The position numbers and the translations under genes were made by a program. A DNA stretch of 5,495 bases from an uncultured Beijerinckiaceae bacterium (GTDB lineage: Bacteria > Pseudomonadota > Alphaproteobacteria > Rhizobiales > Beijerinckiaceae): assembly GCA_937863205.1 (NCBI GenBank), contig CALMGA010000283.1, positions 1-5,495 of the forward strand, written 5' to 3'. This document shows positions 5,179 to 5,495 of the stretch, in pieces (position 1 is the first letter of the stretch; each line of letters opens with the position of its first letter). The notes under the pieces are model-generated. The model ran no database searches. It saw nothing but the letters and a program-made list of their open reading frames with translations, and was not told the DNA's origin.

Positions 5179-5495
5179 ATGCCGGCAGCAGGTGTCGTGC
5201 GCTCCGTCAACGTCGGCCAGGCCCGCGACGTCGCGTGGCGCGGCCGGGTGGTCCGAACCGCGATCTGGAAAGAGCCCGTGGCCACCCGGGTCCGGGCCGG
5301 CCGGCTCGGCCTCGCGGGGGACCAGCAGGCCGACCTCGTCGGTCACGGCGGCGAGCAGCGCGCCCTCATGGTCTACCAGCTCGCCTCCTACCGGCACTGG
5401 GCCGACCACCTCGGCCGCGCCGACTTCGTCATGGGCCAGTTCGGCGAGAACCTTACCGTTGACGGCCTGAGCGACGAAGAGGTTTGCATCGGGGA
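5179..5495 (+). CDS. MOSC-domain protein, N-terminal part (probably MOSC plus FAD/NAD oxidoreductase)
   Basis: The frame starts at ATG 5179, with GAGG (5167-5170) 8 nt before it, and runs off the window after 105 complete codons. Visible MOSC features are SVNVG (residues 9-13), AIWKEPV (28-34), AGDQQADLVGHGGEQRALMV (46-65) and GQFGENLTVDGL (86-97). MOSC domains occur in molybdenum-cofactor enzymes and in YiiM-type proteins that act on hydroxylated or oxidised compounds. The opening SVNVG-x3-D-x-AWRG with IWKEPV resembles the group in which MOSC is fused to a phthalate-dioxygenase-reductase-like FAD/NAD and ferredoxin module. The missing 3' part would decide this. It lies on the same strand, 124 bp after the hydrolase. 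Co-regulation is possible, but the hairpins between argue for some independence. Confidence 0.85.
   Translation, partial: MPAAGVVRSVNVGQARDVAWRGRVVRTAIWKEPVATRVRAGRLGLAGDQQADLVGHGGEQRALMVYQLASYRHWADHLGRADFVMGQFGENLTVDGLSDEEVCIG

Overview
The window is high-GC DNA with strongly G/C-biased third codon positions. Together with the protein families present, this suggests an alphaproteobacterium of a Methylobacterium/Rhizobiales type. That assignment is inference, because no rRNA or other taxonomic marker is present.

Layout. (a) 1-204 is the 3' end of an unrecognised gene, followed by about 340 bases with no gene I can support. (b) 546-1661 encodes a MYG1/UPF0160-family putative phosphoesterase/nuclease. 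It has an extra C-terminal helical tail of a kind I associate with mobile-element proteins. Its stop codon overlaps, in another frame, the 5' part of a SNF2-type helicase that has no normal start codon and loses recognisable sequence before the DEAH box. This looks like the scar of a nuclease-helicase cargo pair from a phage or plasmid. (c) 1946-2238 is low-information DNA with a small inverted repeat. (d) 2239-2658 (minus) encodes a secreted FKBP-type peptidyl-prolyl isomerase. (e) 2821-2958 holds a probable decayed LysR-regulator C-terminus, and 2959-3226 has nothing recognisable. (f) 3227-3901 (minus) encodes a TetR regulator, divergent from an alpha/beta hydrolase at 4173-5054. The shared intergenic region carries two near-identical imperfect palindromes that look like TetR operators. 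(g) After two tandem hairpins, the 5' end of a MOSC-domain protein runs off the window. It is probably the N-terminus of a MOSC plus FAD/NAD oxidoreductase.

How they work together. The right half reads as a ligand-responsive detoxification module: the TetR protein would repress itself and the hydrolase, and possibly the MOSC gene. The left half is a degraded mobile-element island, and the FKBP gene is an intact housekeeping or periplasmic gene between the two. I see no CRISPR array, tRNA, rRNA or complete insertion sequence. The least ordinary signals are the MYG1-tail/helicase junction and the duplicated operator.
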